In this document: piece after piece, positions 1 through 8,247 of the stretch | How positions within the stretch are numbered: the first letter of the stretch is position 1 | Layout: each line of letters begins with the position of its first letter | From: Pseudomonadota bacterium | GTDB lineage: Bacteria > Pseudomonadota > Gammaproteobacteria > Burkholderiales > Burkholderiaceae_D | NCBI GenBank assembly: GCA_030272785.1 | Contig: JARXKM010000003.1 | Coordinates: forward strand, 12,410-60,894 | Direction: 5' to 3' | DNA: 48,485 bases | Position numbers and translations under genes: made by a program | The notes under the pieces: generated by a model | Seen by the model: only the letters and a program-made list of their open reading frames with translations | The model's database searches: none | What the model was told of the DNA's origin: nothing

Positions 1-1063
1 GGGTGCCGGTCTGGATCACCGCTTCGGACGGCACCGACAACACCTCCCTGCCGGCAGGCGCGCTGAAACTGATGGAGGCGAACATGCCGGGTACCAGCCG
101 GCCGGACGGATTGGCCACCTCGATCCGCGCCTTCAGGGTGCGGGTCAGCGCATTCACTTCGGGCAGGATGGCGCTGATCTTGCCCTTGAAAACCGTTCCC
201 GGCAAGGCAGGGGAACGCGCGGCCACCTTGGTGCCCGGCCCGACCATCGCCGCCAGGTTCTCCGGCACCTCCGCGTTGACCCACACCGTTCCCAGCCCGT
301 TGATGCGAAACAGCGTGGCGCCGGTGGACACGGTCATCCCTTCACGCGCGCCCAGTTCGGCGACGACGCCGTCGATCGGCGCCGACACGGTCGTGCGCGC
401 ATGCGCCGTACCGGTAGATTCGACCAGGCGAATCTGGTCCTCGCTCATGCCCGCCAGGCGCATGCGCTGGCGGGCCGCATCCACCAGCGCGGCGCCGGCG
501 CCCGGCATGCGCTTGACCGACAGGTATTCTTCCTGTGCCGCCACCCAGTCGGGCACATACAGCTCGGCGAGCGGCTGGCCCTTGCGCACCGCGTCGAACG
601 GCGCCCGCACATACAGGCGCTCCACGAAGCCGTTGCCGCGCGCTTGCACCAGCGCCACGGCGCGCTCGTTGTAGGCGACGCTGCCGACCGCGTCGTACGA
701 GGCCGGCATCGGCCCCCTGGTCACTGCGGCGGTGCGTATGCCGAGATTCTGCTGGACGCGCGCGCTGATGATGACGCTGCCCTGGTCGGCGCTGTCGTCC
801 GCGTACACCGGCACCAGCTGCATGTCCATGAAGGGCGACTTGCCGGGCTTGTCGAATTTCTGGCCGGGCACCATCGGATCATGCCAGTACAGCACCCGCT
901 TGCCTGCGCCGGCAGCGGTTGCGGGCGCCGGTGCCGCTGCCGGTGCCGCTGCCGGTGCCGCCATGGTCATGCCACGCGCCATGCCGAGCCGGTAAAGTCC
1001 GACCCCGCCGGCGCTGACCAGGCCTGCCGCAAGCAGGGCCAGAAGGAGAAATTTGTTCTTCAT
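1..1063 (-). CDS. CusB/CzcB-type RND efflux periplasmic adaptor (partial, C-terminus off window)
   Basis: Membrane-fusion protein linking an RND metal pump in the inner membrane to a TolC-like channel. The visible ~354 residues start with a single N-terminal membrane anchor, followed by an Ala/Pro linker made of short repeats. Then comes the heavy-metal-binding segment typical of CusB proteins (YWHDPMVPG, with Met/Asp-rich continuation near residues 58-80), and the biotinyl-lipoyl-like and beta-barrel parts. The ATG lies in an ATGA overlap with the stop of the TolC-type gene, which indicates translational coupling. The RND pump gene itself would lie beyond position 1. The metal-binding segment favours copper or silver over cobalt/zinc/cadmium, but specificity is inference. 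Family assignment is secure; the exact symbol is not. Confidence 0.9.
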   Translation of the reverse strand, partial: MKNKFLLLALLAAGLVSAGGVGLYRLGMARGMTMAAPAAAPAAAPAPATAAGAGKRVLYWHDPMVPGQKFDKPGKSPFMDMQLVPVYADDSADQGSVIISARVQQNLGIRTAAVTRGPMPASYDAVGSVAYNERAVALVQARGNGFVERLYVRAPFDAVRKGQPLAELYVPDWVAAQEEYLSVKRMPGAGAALVDAARQRMRLAGMSEDQIRLVESTGTAHARTTVSAPIDGVVAELGAREGMTVSTGATLFRINGLGTVWVNAEVPENLAAMVGPGTKVAARSPALPGTVFKGKISAILPEVNALTRTLKARIEVANPSGRLVPGMFASISFSAPAGREVLSVPSEAVIQTGT

Positions 1064-2388
1064 TTCGTATCCCGTTTCATCGCGGCCGGATGCGCGTTCG
1101 CGCTGTCCGGCACAAGAAAGTCAAGTTGTGCCCACAGGCGTGCTGCCTCGGCGTCAAGTTGCAGTGCCTGCAGCCGCACATCGATTTCATTGCGCCGCGC
1201 CGCCAGCACGTCCTGCAGGCCGGCCTTGCCGCCGCGGTAAGCGGTCAGCACCGCCGCTGTGCGCTGCTGCGCGAATGGCATCAGCTCGCGGCGATAGCGC
1301 GCACCGCGTTCGCGCCTGCTTTCCCATTCATCGATCAAGGTCCGGGTTTCGGCGACATGGGCACGCAGCGCTTCGTCGCGTTCCGCCCTCGCCTGCTCGA
1401 CCAACGACAGTTTCGACGACAGTTCGCGATCCTGCCGGTGCGCCTGGTCCCACTGCAGCGGGAACGACAGACCGACCGACAGCATGTTGGAATAGGCCGG
1501 GCCGCGCTGTTGAAAGGTCAGCTCGACGCTCCAGTCGGACTTCTTGTTCGCTTGCGCCAGTTGCACTTCGGTTTCGGCGATGGCCGCCTGCTTCGCCAGC
1601 ACGGCGATCTGCGGATGATGGGCGGACTGCGCCGCGAGATCGGCCGCGTCGATGCGCAGCGTGTCCAGCGGGGGCATGGCGGCGAGCGGCAAGTCGGCCG
1701 CCGCGCCCACCCATCGCGCCAGCATGGTCCTGGCGTTGCGCACGCGCAGCCGTAACTCGCTGGCGCGATCGTCGGCCATGGCCAGCGCAGCGCGCGCCGC
1801 CAACAGGTCGGCCTGCGTACCGCGGCCGGCCCGATAAGCGCCTTCGGCTGCCTGTATTTCCAGCTGCGCCTGCGCGCCCTGTTCGGCGATGAGCGCCGCC
1901 GTCGCCTCCGCGTAATACCGGTCCAGCCATGCGAGCGCCGTATCGCGTTCGATGGCAGCGGCCGTCAAGTCTTTTTCGGCGAGCGACTTTTCGGCCGCGC
2001 GTTCGAACCGCTCGCCGCGCAGGCGCCGCTTGCCGGCGCCGGTGAGCTCCTGCATCACGCCGACCCGCCGCATCGTCATGAAATCGCTGGTCAAGCCAAA
2101 CCGGTCGGCGCCTGTGACGGGCAAATTATCGACGCCGGCCTTGAGCACCGGATCGGGCAGCTGGCCGGCCGCCATTGCCATCTCGCGGGCAGCGGCGACG
2201 CCATGGTCTTGCGCGGCCAGCTGGCGCGATCCCTCGATGGCGAGCTGGCGCGCGTGGGCCAGGGTCAACGGCGGATCGGCGCCAAAGGCCAGGGGGCAGA
2301 CGCCGAGCGAGGCGGCGAGTACGACTGTTACGCACCAACGATGCGCGGCGCGGCGCGCGGGAACGCGCGATGAACGAGCGGATGACAT
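1060..2388 (-). CDS. TolC-family outer-membrane channel (CusC/CzcC-like)
   Basis: Outer-membrane efflux protein of a tripartite metal exporter. From the chosen start the protein has a signal peptide ending near ...LAFGA, then two long helical OEP-type repeats rich in Ala, Glu, Arg and Leu, as expected for a TolC fold. The length of 442 residues is usual for CzcC/CusC relatives. An in-frame start lies 13 codons upstream, but GGAGG sits 5 bases before the ATG at 2388, which decides the start. The stop overlaps the start of the adaptor gene by four bases, and a small exported metal-binding protein gene lies just upstream, so the three look like one operon transcribed leftward. Confidence 0.88.
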   Translation of the reverse strand: MSSARSSRVPARRAAHRWCVTVVLAASLGVCPLAFGADPPLTLAHARQLAIEGSRQLAAQDHGVAAAREMAMAAGQLPDPVLKAGVDNLPVTGADRFGLTSDFMTMRRVGVMQELTGAGKRRLRGERFERAAEKSLAEKDLTAAAIERDTALAWLDRYYAEATAALIAEQGAQAQLEIQAAEGAYRAGRGTQADLLAARAALAMADDRASELRLRVRNARTMLARWVGAAADLPLAAMPPLDTLRIDAADLAAQSAHHPQIAVLAKQAAIAETEVQLAQANKKSDWSVELTFQQRGPAYSNMLSVGLSFPLQWDQAHRQDRELSSKLSLVEQARAERDEALRAHVAETRTLIDEWESRRERGARYRRELMPFAQQRTAAVLTAYRGGKAGLQDVLAARRNEIDVRLQALQLDAEAARLWAQLDFLVPDSANAHPAAMKRDTK

Positions 2389-2462
2389 GCAACCTCCAGA
2401 CGGCATTGAGCAACATCGGCGGCGCAAAAGCGCGACGATGACGGACTAGGCGGTCTGGAAAA

Positions 2463-2840
2463 TCAAATGCGGAAGCAGCAGTTGCGGATGGCCAGCGGTG
2501 GCGCCGTGCTGCGTTTGAGCAGCGCGTCGCCGGACTGCGCTGCATGGTACGGCGCGGCCGATTCGGCGACGCTCACCACGATGTGCAATCGCGCGGCGAC
2601 AAACGGTTGGACGAGCGGTGCCTGGGGCGTGTCGGCGCTCTGTTTGCCCGATTCGCAATGGGAATGGCACAAGCCAGCCTGGTCCATTTTCATGTCCATG
2701 TTGGCGCAGCCGGGCATGCTCGCGGCGGGCGCGACGGTCAGTGCCGGACAGGCGTAGGCAGCCATCGCCAGCTGCGTAAACAGCAAGCTGAAGATCGCAA
2801 TAATCGCCGCGATCAGGCTGGATGGCCGGGAAAGTTTCAT
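2463..2840 (-). CDS. Small exported Cys/His/Met-rich protein, first gene of the metal efflux operon
   Basis: Predicted protein of 125 residues with a clear signal peptide (hydrophobic run IAAIIAIFSLLF, cleavage after AMA). The mature part begins with a cluster of potential soft-metal ligands: CANMDMKMD followed by CHSHCESG. No catalytic domain is visible. Proteins of this kind often precede copper or zinc efflux genes and are thought to bind or sense periplasmic metal; here that is inference from composition and position. Two further in-frame starts lie upstream, but they would bury the signal peptide inside the protein, so the ATG at 2840 is preferred although its ribosome binding site is weak. 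The gene ends 74 bases before the TolC-type gene. Confidence 0.65.
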   Translation of the reverse strand: MKLSRPSSLIAAIIAIFSLLFTQLAMAAYACPALTVAPAASMPGCANMDMKMDQAGLCHSHCESGKQSADTPQAPLVQPFVAARLHIVVSVAESAAPYHAAQSGDALLKRSTAPPLAIRNCCFRI

Positions 2841-3024
2841 GATGTCGCTATGCTGAGACCACACCATGGTAAGCAATAACGGCGCTGCGCGCAAGGACAA
2901 GCGCCCCCGTTGAAAGACGACAGTGGCCCCTGTTCATGCGCTAGACTGCACGCTGCACGGGCGATCGGCGACATGAGTCTGCCGAGTCGGCCAATGGTTG
3001 TAAGCGTTCATACCAGGGAAATCG

Positions 3025-3723
3025 ATGAAAAGCGAACCGCTCGGCGAATTTATCGCCGCGTCCGCGTGGGGCAGGAATCTGACAAGCGAGCAATTGCGGC
3101 GCGTCTGCAGCGAGGCATCCGAGCACAAGGTCGACGCCGGGCAGACGGTCTGCCACCGCGGCGTGCTGGCCGAATACTGGTACGGCGTCATCGAAGGCCT
3201 GGTGAAAGTGTCGACCGTGTCGCGCGGCGGCCGGCCGACCACCTTCATCGGCATTCCCGCCGCCGGCTGGTTCGGCGAGGGCGCGGTGTTGAAACACGAA
3301 ATCCGTCCGTACGACGTGGTGGCGCTGCGCGAGAGCCGGCTGGCGCAGATCCCGGCGGCGACCTTCCACTGGCTGATGGGCGCCAGCCTGCCCTTCAATG
3401 CCTTCCTGATCGGCCACTTGAACGCGCGCCTGGCGCAGTTCGTGATCCGCCTCGAGCACGCCCGTTCGCACGACCCGGACCGGCACGTCACGCATTGCCT
3501 GGCCGAGCTGTTCAATCCGGAACTGTATCCGGGCACCGCCACCACGTTCCAGATATCGCAGGAAGAGATCGCCTTCCTGGCCGGCGTGTCGCGCCAGCTT
3601 GTCAACCGCGCGCTGCGCCGGCTGGAACAGGCCGGTCTGGTCGAGGTCAGCTACGGCTCGATCACGATCCTCGACCTGGCCGCATTGCGCGCGTTTGCCG
3701 CGCAGGCGGACGAGCTTCGATAA
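3025..3723 (+). CDS. Crp/Fnr-family transcriptional regulator
   Basis: Protein of 232 residues with an N-terminal cyclic-nucleotide-binding-like beta-roll (about 20-140) and a C-terminal winged helix-turn-helix (about 165-225). The recognition region reads ISQEEIAFLAGVSRQLVNRAL, typical of Crp proteins. There are no Fnr-type N-terminal cysteines, so an iron-sulphur oxygen sensor is unlikely; the ligand is unknown. A perfect 8-bp inverted repeat lies seven bases after the stop codon and upstream of the binding-protein/acyl-CoA-synthetase pair, making that pair its probable target. The ATG at 3025 gives the full domain; no strong ribosome site is seen. Confidence 0.88.
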   Translation: MKSEPLGEFIAASAWGRNLTSEQLRRVCSEASEHKVDAGQTVCHRGVLAEYWYGVIEGLVKVSTVSRGGRPTTFIGIPAAGWFGEGAVLKHEIRPYDVVALRESRLAQIPAATFHWLMGASLPFNAFLIGHLNARLAQFVIRLEHARSHDPDRHVTHCLAELFNPELYPGTATTFQISQEEIAFLAGVSRQLVNRALRRLEQAGLVEVSYGSITILDLAALRAFAAQADELR

Positions 3724-3730
3724 TCCGCCA

Positions 3731-3750
3731 ATTGTCAGGGTACTGACAAT
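3731..3750. promoter_or_regulatory. Perfect inverted repeat, candidate Crp/Fnr-family operator
   Basis: ATTGTCAG, four bases, CTGACAAT. The symmetry and half-site style (TTGTC/GACAA) suit a Crp/Fnr-family dimer, and the gene ending just upstream encodes one. It lies about 90 bases before the binding-protein start, and the right half can double as a -35 like element (CTGACA). No T-run follows, so a Rho-independent terminator is less likely. Confidence 0.5.
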
Positions 3751-3782
3751 CTGCCGCGCACTCCGATGATAGTCTCGATGTA

Positions 3783-3805
3783 CTTTACGTTTACGTCAAC
3801 GTAAG
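3783..3805. promoter_or_regulatory. LiuR-type operator (branched-chain amino acid catabolism)
   Basis: The 20-base core at 3785-3804, built on TTACGTTTACGTCAACGTAA, is an 18-of-20 palindrome. It resembles the MerR-family LiuR motif known from leucine/isovalerate utilisation genes in beta- and gammaproteobacteria. It lies 34 bases before the start of a LivK-type binding protein that is followed by an acyl-CoA synthetase, a fitting target. Assignment rests on motif memory, not a scored matrix. Confidence 0.55.
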
Positions 3806-3838
3806 GCCAATCAGAACAATCAATTCACGGAGACAGAC

Positions 3839-5050
3839 ATGATGAAAACGACTCAGATTTCCCTCGCATGCGCCCTGCTGGCGGCCGCGATGGGCCCGGC
3901 GGCGGCGCAGGTGAGCAACGACGTCGTCAAGATCGGCATCATCACCGACCTGTCGGGGCTGTATTCGGACTTGTCCGGACAAGGCTCGATCGTCGCCGCC
4001 AGGATGGCGATCGACGACTTCGGCAAGACGGTGCTGGGCAAGCCGATCGAGCTGCTCACCACCGACAGCCAGAACAAGGCGGACGTCGCCTCGGCCAAGG
4101 CGCGCGAATGGATCGACGAGCAAAAAGTCGATGTGCTGATGGACCTGGTGCCGACCAACGTCGCGCTGGCCGTCATGCAGATCGCGCAGCAGAAGAACAA
4201 GCTGGCGATCGTGGTCGGCTCGGCGTCGAGCGCGATCACCAACGAAAAGTGCACCGCCACCAGCGCCCACTGGATGTACGACACTTATTCGAACTCGGTC
4301 GGCACCGGCAAGGCGCTGCTCAAGCGCGGCGGCGACAGCTGGTATTTCCTCACCGCCGACTACGCGTTCGGCAAGTCGCTCGAAAAAGACGTGTCGGACG
4401 TCGTCACGGCCGGCGGCGGCAAGGTGGTCGGCTCGGTCAAGCATCCTTTGAACAGCGGCGATTTCTCGTCGTTCCTGATGCAGGCCCAGGCCTCCAAGGC
4501 GAAGGTCATCGGCCTGGCCAACGCCGGCGGCGACACCATCAACGCGGTCAAGCAGGCCGGCGAATTCGGCATCGCCGGCAAGGGCCAGCTGGTCGCGCCG
4601 CTGCTGATGTTCATCAGCGATGTGCACGCGATCGGCCTCAAATACGCCCAGGACATGTACCTGACCGAAGGCTTCTACTGGGACCAGAACGACGCCACGC
4701 GCGCCTGGTCCAAGCGCTTCTTCGCGATCCAGAAAAAGATGCCGACCATGGCGCAGGCCGGCATGTACTCGGCCGTCACGCACTACCTGAAAGCGGTCAA
4801 GGCGGCCGGCACGGATGAAACCGGCGCCGTGATGAAAAAGATGCGCGAGCTGCCGATCAGCGACGTCGTCATGCCGAAAGGGACCTTGCGCGAGGACGGC
4901 CGCGTGGTGCACGACATGTTGCTGCTGCAGGTGAAAAAGCCAAGCGAATCGAAGGCGCCGTGGGACTACTATAAGATCGCCGGCGTGGTGCCAGCCAGCG
5001 AAGCATTCCGTCCGCTGGCACAATCGGGCTGCCCGCTCGTCAAGAAATGA
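3839..5050 (+). CDS. ABC transporter substrate-binding protein, branched-chain amino acid type (LivK-like)
   Basis: Periplasmic binding protein of 403 residues with the type 1 fold. A signal peptide ends near GPAAAQ, followed by [15 protein letters not shown], the usual start of LivJ/LivK relatives, and an alternating two-lobe architecture up to about residue 370. GGAG lies 8 bases before the ATG; a second ATG follows directly, so the true first residue could be either Met. No permease or ATPase genes are adjacent, so it may work with components encoded elsewhere or deliver an unusual ligand. It overlaps the upstream part of the acyl-CoA synthetase gene region and shares its control signals. 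Ligands of this subgroup include aromatic acids and amides as well as amino acids. Confidence 0.88.
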   Translation: MMKTTQISLACALLAAAMGPAAAQVSNDVVKIGIITDLSGLYSDLSGQGSIVAARMAIDDFGKTVLGKPIELLTTDSQNKADVASAKAREWIDEQKVDVLMDLVPTNVALAVMQIAQQKNKLAIVVGSASSAITNEKCTATSAHWMYDTYSNSVGTGKALLKRGGDSWYFLTADYAFGKSLEKDVSDVVTAGGGKVVGSVKHPLNSGDFSSFLMQAQASKAKVIGLANAGGDTINAVKQAGEFGIAGKGQLVAPLLMFISDVHAIGLKYAQDMYLTEGFYWDQNDATRAWSKRFFAIQKKMPTMAQAGMYSAVTHYLKAVKAAGTDETGAVMKKMRELPISDVVMPKGTLREDGRVVHDMLLLQVKKPSESKAPWDYYKIAGVVPASEAFRPLAQSGCPLVKK

Positions 5051-5061
5051 AGGAGACCATC

Positions 5062-6741
5062 ATGCAACCGCTTGCAAGCTACGTGCACGGCGCCCACGAC
5101 GTGCCATTGATCGGCGCGACGATCGGCGCCTACCTCGAGTCGGTCGCCGCGCGCTTCGGCGCCAGCGAAGCGCTGGTGATCCCGCACCAGCAGGTGCGCT
5201 GGACCTACGCCGATTTCAATGGGCGCGTCACGCGCCTGGCGGCCGGATTGCTGCGGCTCGGCCTGCAGCCGGGCGACCGCATCGGCATCTGGTCGCAGAA
5301 CCGCGCCGAGTGGGTGCTGACCCAGTTTGCCACCGCCAGGGCCGGTCTGATCATGGTCAACATCAACCCGGCGTATCGCCGCTCCGAGCTCGAGTACGTG
5401 CTCGACAAGGTGCATTGCAGCGCGCTGATCCTCGCGCCCAGCTTCAAGTCGAGCGACTACATCGCCATGCTGCAGGATGTCGTGCCCGAGATCCACCACG
5501 CCCGCCCCGGCGCGCTGCAGTCGCAACGGCTGCCGCACCTGCGCCATGTGATCCGCCTCGGCGCCGACCGGACGCCCGGCATGTTTAATTTCGACGAGCT
5601 GTCGGCGGCGCTCGACGATGCCCACCTGGCGCACCTGGCCGCCACCAGCGCGGCGCTGCAGTTCGACGATCCGGTCAACATCCAGTTCACCTCCGGCACC
5701 ACCGGCGCACCGAAGGGCGCCACCCTGACCCATCACAACATCCTCAACAACGGCTTTTTCATCGGCGAGGCGATGCAGCTCACCGAGCGCGACCGCCTGT
5801 GCATCCCGGTGCCGCTGTATCACTGCTTCGGCATGGTGCTCGGCAACCTGGCCTGCGTCACGCACGGCGCGGCGATGGTCTATCCGGGCGAGGCGTTCGA
5901 GCCGAAGGCGGTGCTCGAGACCGTGCAGGCCGAACGCTGCACCGGCCTGCACGGCGTGCCGACCATGTTCATCGCCATCCTCGACCATGCCGACTTCGGC
6001 CAGTACGACCTGTCGAGCCTGCGCACCGGCATCATGGCCGGCTCGCCCTGCCCGACCGAAGTGATGAACCGGGTCATCAAGACGATGCACATGCGCGAGA
6101 TCACGATTGCCTACGGCATGACGGAGACGTCGCCGGTCAGCTTCCAGAGCTCGATCGACGACCCGGTGGCGCTGCGCGTATCGACCATCGGGCGCGTGCA
6201 CCCGCACCTGGAAGTGAAGATCGTCGACGGCAACGGCCGCATCGTGGCGCGCGGCCAGAAAGGCGAACTGCTCACGCGCGGCTACTCGGTGATGCTCGGT
6301 TACTGGGGCGACGAAGAAAAAACCCGCGAAGCGATCGATCCGGCACGCTGGATGCACACGGGCGACCTCGCCGTCATGGACGAGCACGGCTTCGCCAGCA
6401 TCGTCGGGCGCTCGAAGGACATGGTGATCCGCGGCGGCGAAAACATCTACCCGCGCGAAGTCGAGGAGTTCCTGTACCGCCACCCGAAAGTGCTCGACGT
6501 GCAGTGCGTCGGCGTGCCGGACCAGAAATACGGCGAGGAATTGTGCGCGGCGATCGTTCTGCGTCCCGGCACGCAGGCGACTGCCGACGAAATACGCGCT
6601 TTCTGCGACGGCCAGATCGCGTACTACAAGGTGCCGCGCTACGTCGTCTTCGTCGACAGTTTTCCGATGACGGTCACCGGCAAGGTGCAGAAGTATCTGC
6701 TGCGCGAACAGGTCACCACCGACCTTGGGCTGAGCGGCTGA
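5062..6741 (+). CDS. AMP-binding acyl-CoA synthetase (fatty-acid/branched-chain acyl-CoA ligase)
   Basis: Adenylate-forming enzyme of 559 residues that activates a carboxylic acid with ATP and joins it to CoA. Visible motifs are the phosphate-binding loop [12 protein letters not shown] (about residues 210-221), [10 protein letters not shown] (about 350), the hinge/adenylate region around [13 protein letters not shown], and the C-terminal catalytic lysine motif [11 protein letters not shown]. The length fits medium/long-chain acyl-CoA synthetases rather than acetyl-CoA synthetase. An earlier in-frame ATG at 5047 overlaps the previous gene, but AAGGAG at 5050-5055 is spaced six bases from the ATG at 5062, which decides the start. 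The LiuR-type operator upstream suggests a branched-chain or short acyl substrate; this is inference. Confidence 0.9.
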   Translation: MQPLASYVHGAHDVPLIGATIGAYLESVAARFGASEALVIPHQQVRWTYADFNGRVTRLAAGLLRLGLQPGDRIGIWSQNRAEWVLTQFATARAGLIMVNINPAYRRSELEYVLDKVHCSALILAPSFKSSDYIAMLQDVVPEIHHARPGALQSQRLPHLRHVIRLGADRTPGMFNFDELSAALDDAHLAHLAATSAALQFDDPVNIQFTSGTTGAPKGATLTHHNILNNGFFIGEAMQLTERDRLCIPVPLYHCFGMVLGNLACVTHGAAMVYPGEAFEPKAVLETVQAERCTGLHGVPTMFIAILDHADFGQYDLSSLRTGIMAGSPCPTEVMNRVIKTMHMREITIAYGMTETSPVSFQSSIDDPVALRVSTIGRVHPHLEVKIVDGNGRIVARGQKGELLTRGYSVMLGYWGDEEKTREAIDPARWMHTGDLAVMDEHGFASIVGRSKDMVIRGGENIYPREVEEFLYRHPKVLDVQCVGVPDQKYGEELCAAIVLRPGTQATADEIRAFCDGQIAYYKVPRYVVFVDSFPMTVTGKVQKYLLREQVTTDLGLSG

Positions 6742-6754
6742 GCGGCTGAGCGGG
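6731..6754. repeat. Three tandem copies of an 8-bp unit spanning a stop codon
   Basis: TGAGCGGC occurs three times in a row (the last copy ends in G), and the acyl-CoA synthetase stop codon falls inside the second unit. Because 8 is not a multiple of 3, a change in copy number would shift the frame of the last residues. Confidence 0.7.
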
Positions 6755-6786
6755 TTCAAGGTTGTTGCGACTTGCGGGTCATCTGC

Positions 6787-7125
6787 TTATGGGGTGCCTA
6801 TACACGCCGGGTTGGCCACCTGCAATGCTGACAAACCGTTCTTGTCGTTGACTTTGAAAGTAACGCGCAGCACACAGGTGGGAAAAAAACCCTGCGTTTT
6901 TGTGCAGTCGAAATTCTCTCTTTTTTCGCCCGTAACGAAACACTGATAGCCTTCGCTTGCAAGCTTTTGTTCGGCTACCCAGTACATTACCCCTTCGCTC
7001 ACCCCGATTGCGAGGAGGTGTTCAGGGCTCATTTTCTTCGTCGTGCCGCAACCGGAGAAGCAGAGCGCGAACGCGCAGGCTGTGATCAGGCATCGGCCGA
7101 AACGGATGAAAGCGAGACGTTGCAT
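6787..7125 (-). CDS. Small lipoprotein of unknown function
   Basis: Predicted protein of 112 residues with a lipoprotein signal: hydrophobic stretch LITACAFALCF and lipobox FSGC. The mature part contains four further cysteines (YQCFVTG, FDCTKT, PTCVLR, PACIG) that could form two disulphide bonds. No family is recognised. An in-frame start 13 codons upstream would precede the signal with charged residues; AGGA upstream of the ATG at 7125 supports the shorter form. It is convergent with the acyl-CoA synthetase gene and on the same strand as the VOC gene upstream, about 100 bases away. Confidence 0.7.
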   Translation of the reverse strand: MQRLAFIRFGRCLITACAFALCFSGCGTTKKMSPEHLLAIGVSEGVMYWVAEQKLASEGYQCFVTGEKRENFDCTKTQGFFPTCVLRVTFKVNDKNGLSALQVANPACIGTP

Positions 7126-7223
7126 GGGACGGTCCTGGAAGGGAAGCTCGATTGACCGCGTCAACTTGGTCGGGCAAGCAGGCGCGCTGTGGACGGTCGT
7201 TCGCAGCGCGTCGCCGATCGGTC

Positions 7224-7616
7224 TTATTTGCCGCGGTAGAGGGCACAGAGCTTGTTGCCGTCCGGGTCACGAACGTATGCGAGGTGCATCGCTCCCATGG
7301 CGCTGTCGCGCAGGCCTGGAGGATCTTCGATGGAAAGGCCGCCATGCGCGACCGCAGTGTCGTGAAACTCCCGCACTTGCTCAGGTGAGTTGCATTTGAA
7401 GCCGATGGTGCCGCCGTTCGCACATGTCGCCCCGTCTCCATTGATCGGCTCGCTGACGCAAAAGGTACTTCCCGCATGCCGGTAGAACAGCCGGGTGTGG
7501 CCGGAAGGCCCCTGGTTGACCAACGGCGCGCCCGCCCCCAGCGTTCCGAGCACCGCATCGTAGAATCGTTTCGACTGCTCGATGTCGTTCGAACCAATCA
7601 TGACATGACTGAACAT
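7224..7616 (-). CDS. VOC-family protein (glyoxalase/bleomycin-resistance fold)
   Basis: Protein of 130 residues with the paired beta-alpha-beta-beta-beta modules of the vicinal oxygen chelate fold. It begins MFSHVMIGSNDIEQSKRFYD, the standard first module with a metal-ligand position (His4), and ends with the conserved YVRDPDGNKLCALYRG strand. Members include metal-dependent lyases, dioxygenases and resistance proteins; the substrate cannot be told here. The open frame extends 44 codons upstream, but AAGGAG lies just before the ATG at 7616 and the fold starts there. It is transcribed away from the DUF4188 gene. Confidence 0.87.
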   Translation of the reverse strand: MFSHVMIGSNDIEQSKRFYDAVLGTLGAGAPLVNQGPSGHTRLFYRHAGSTFCVSEPINGDGATCANGGTIGFKCNSPEQVREFHDTAVAHGGLSIEDPPGLRDSAMGAMHLAYVRDPDGNKLCALYRGK

Positions 7617-7767
7617 ACTATCTCCTTGTGCCGCGGACGAACTCCGCAGTTTACCAAATGATAATATAGATGATGCACGCACGAGCAACATACGACGCGT
7701 GCCACTGCTCCTTCCGGTGCTGCAGGCTCCACTGGGAATGGCCATCAAACATTAGGGCACATACACA

Positions 7768-8247
7768 ATGATCCGACGCGAGCGTCTCACAGCACATCTG
7801 GACGGCGAGTTCGTCGTCTTTCTCATTGGCATGCGCATCAACAACCCGTTGAAAGTGCACAAATGGTTGCCGGTCGCGCGCGCCATGCCAAGAATGATCA
7901 AGGAACTCTCCCGCCAGCCCGAGCTTGGTTTCATCCATGCCGAAATGTGGTTCTCGCGTACGATCATCCTCGTTCAGTATTGGCGCTCAATGGAACAGCT
8001 CCTGGCGTATGCAACGAGCAAGCATTCGGAACATTTGCCCGCCTGGCAAGCGTTCAACAAGTCCGTCGGGACCGACGGCTCGGTCGGAATCTGGCACGAG
8101 ACGTATACGGTTTCGGCAGGTACCTACGAGAACGTCTATGTCAACATGCCGCCGTTCGGTCTTGGCAAAGCAGGCACGTTGCAGCCAGCCTCGGGCGGCA
8201 AGCAATCCGCCGCTGGCAGACTGAACGCGAGCAAGAGCGCCCTTTAG
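7768..8247 (+). CDS. DUF4188-family protein; stop codon supplied by an insertion sequence
   Basis: Protein of 159 residues matching the DUF4188 pattern: an opening like MIRRERLTAHLDGEFVVFLIGMR in two parts, the central WLPVARAMPRMIKEL, and HAEMWFSRTIILVQYW, with HLPAWQAFN later. These are small ferredoxin-like (dimeric alpha/beta barrel) proteins of unknown function, often near monooxygenase-type genes. The last codon CTT and the stop TAG are the first bases of the IS5-family element starting at 8242. Joining the sequence across the element restores GCC TAG, so the original protein ended one residue earlier. The gene therefore remains intact in practice. Confidence 0.8.
   Translation: MIRRERLTAHLDGEFVVFLIGMRINNPLKVHKWLPVARAMPRMIKELSRQPELGFIHAEMWFSRTIILVQYWRSMEQLLAYATSKHSEHLPAWQAFNKSVGTDGSVGIWHETYTVSAGTYENVYVNMPPFGLGKAGTLQPASGGKQSAAGRLNASKSAL

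Noticed and set aside
4969-6759. Open minus-strand frame of ~600 codons opposite the acyl-CoA synthetase
   Set aside because: The plus strand carries all adenylate-forming motifs; the minus frame is His/Arg/Val-rich filler.
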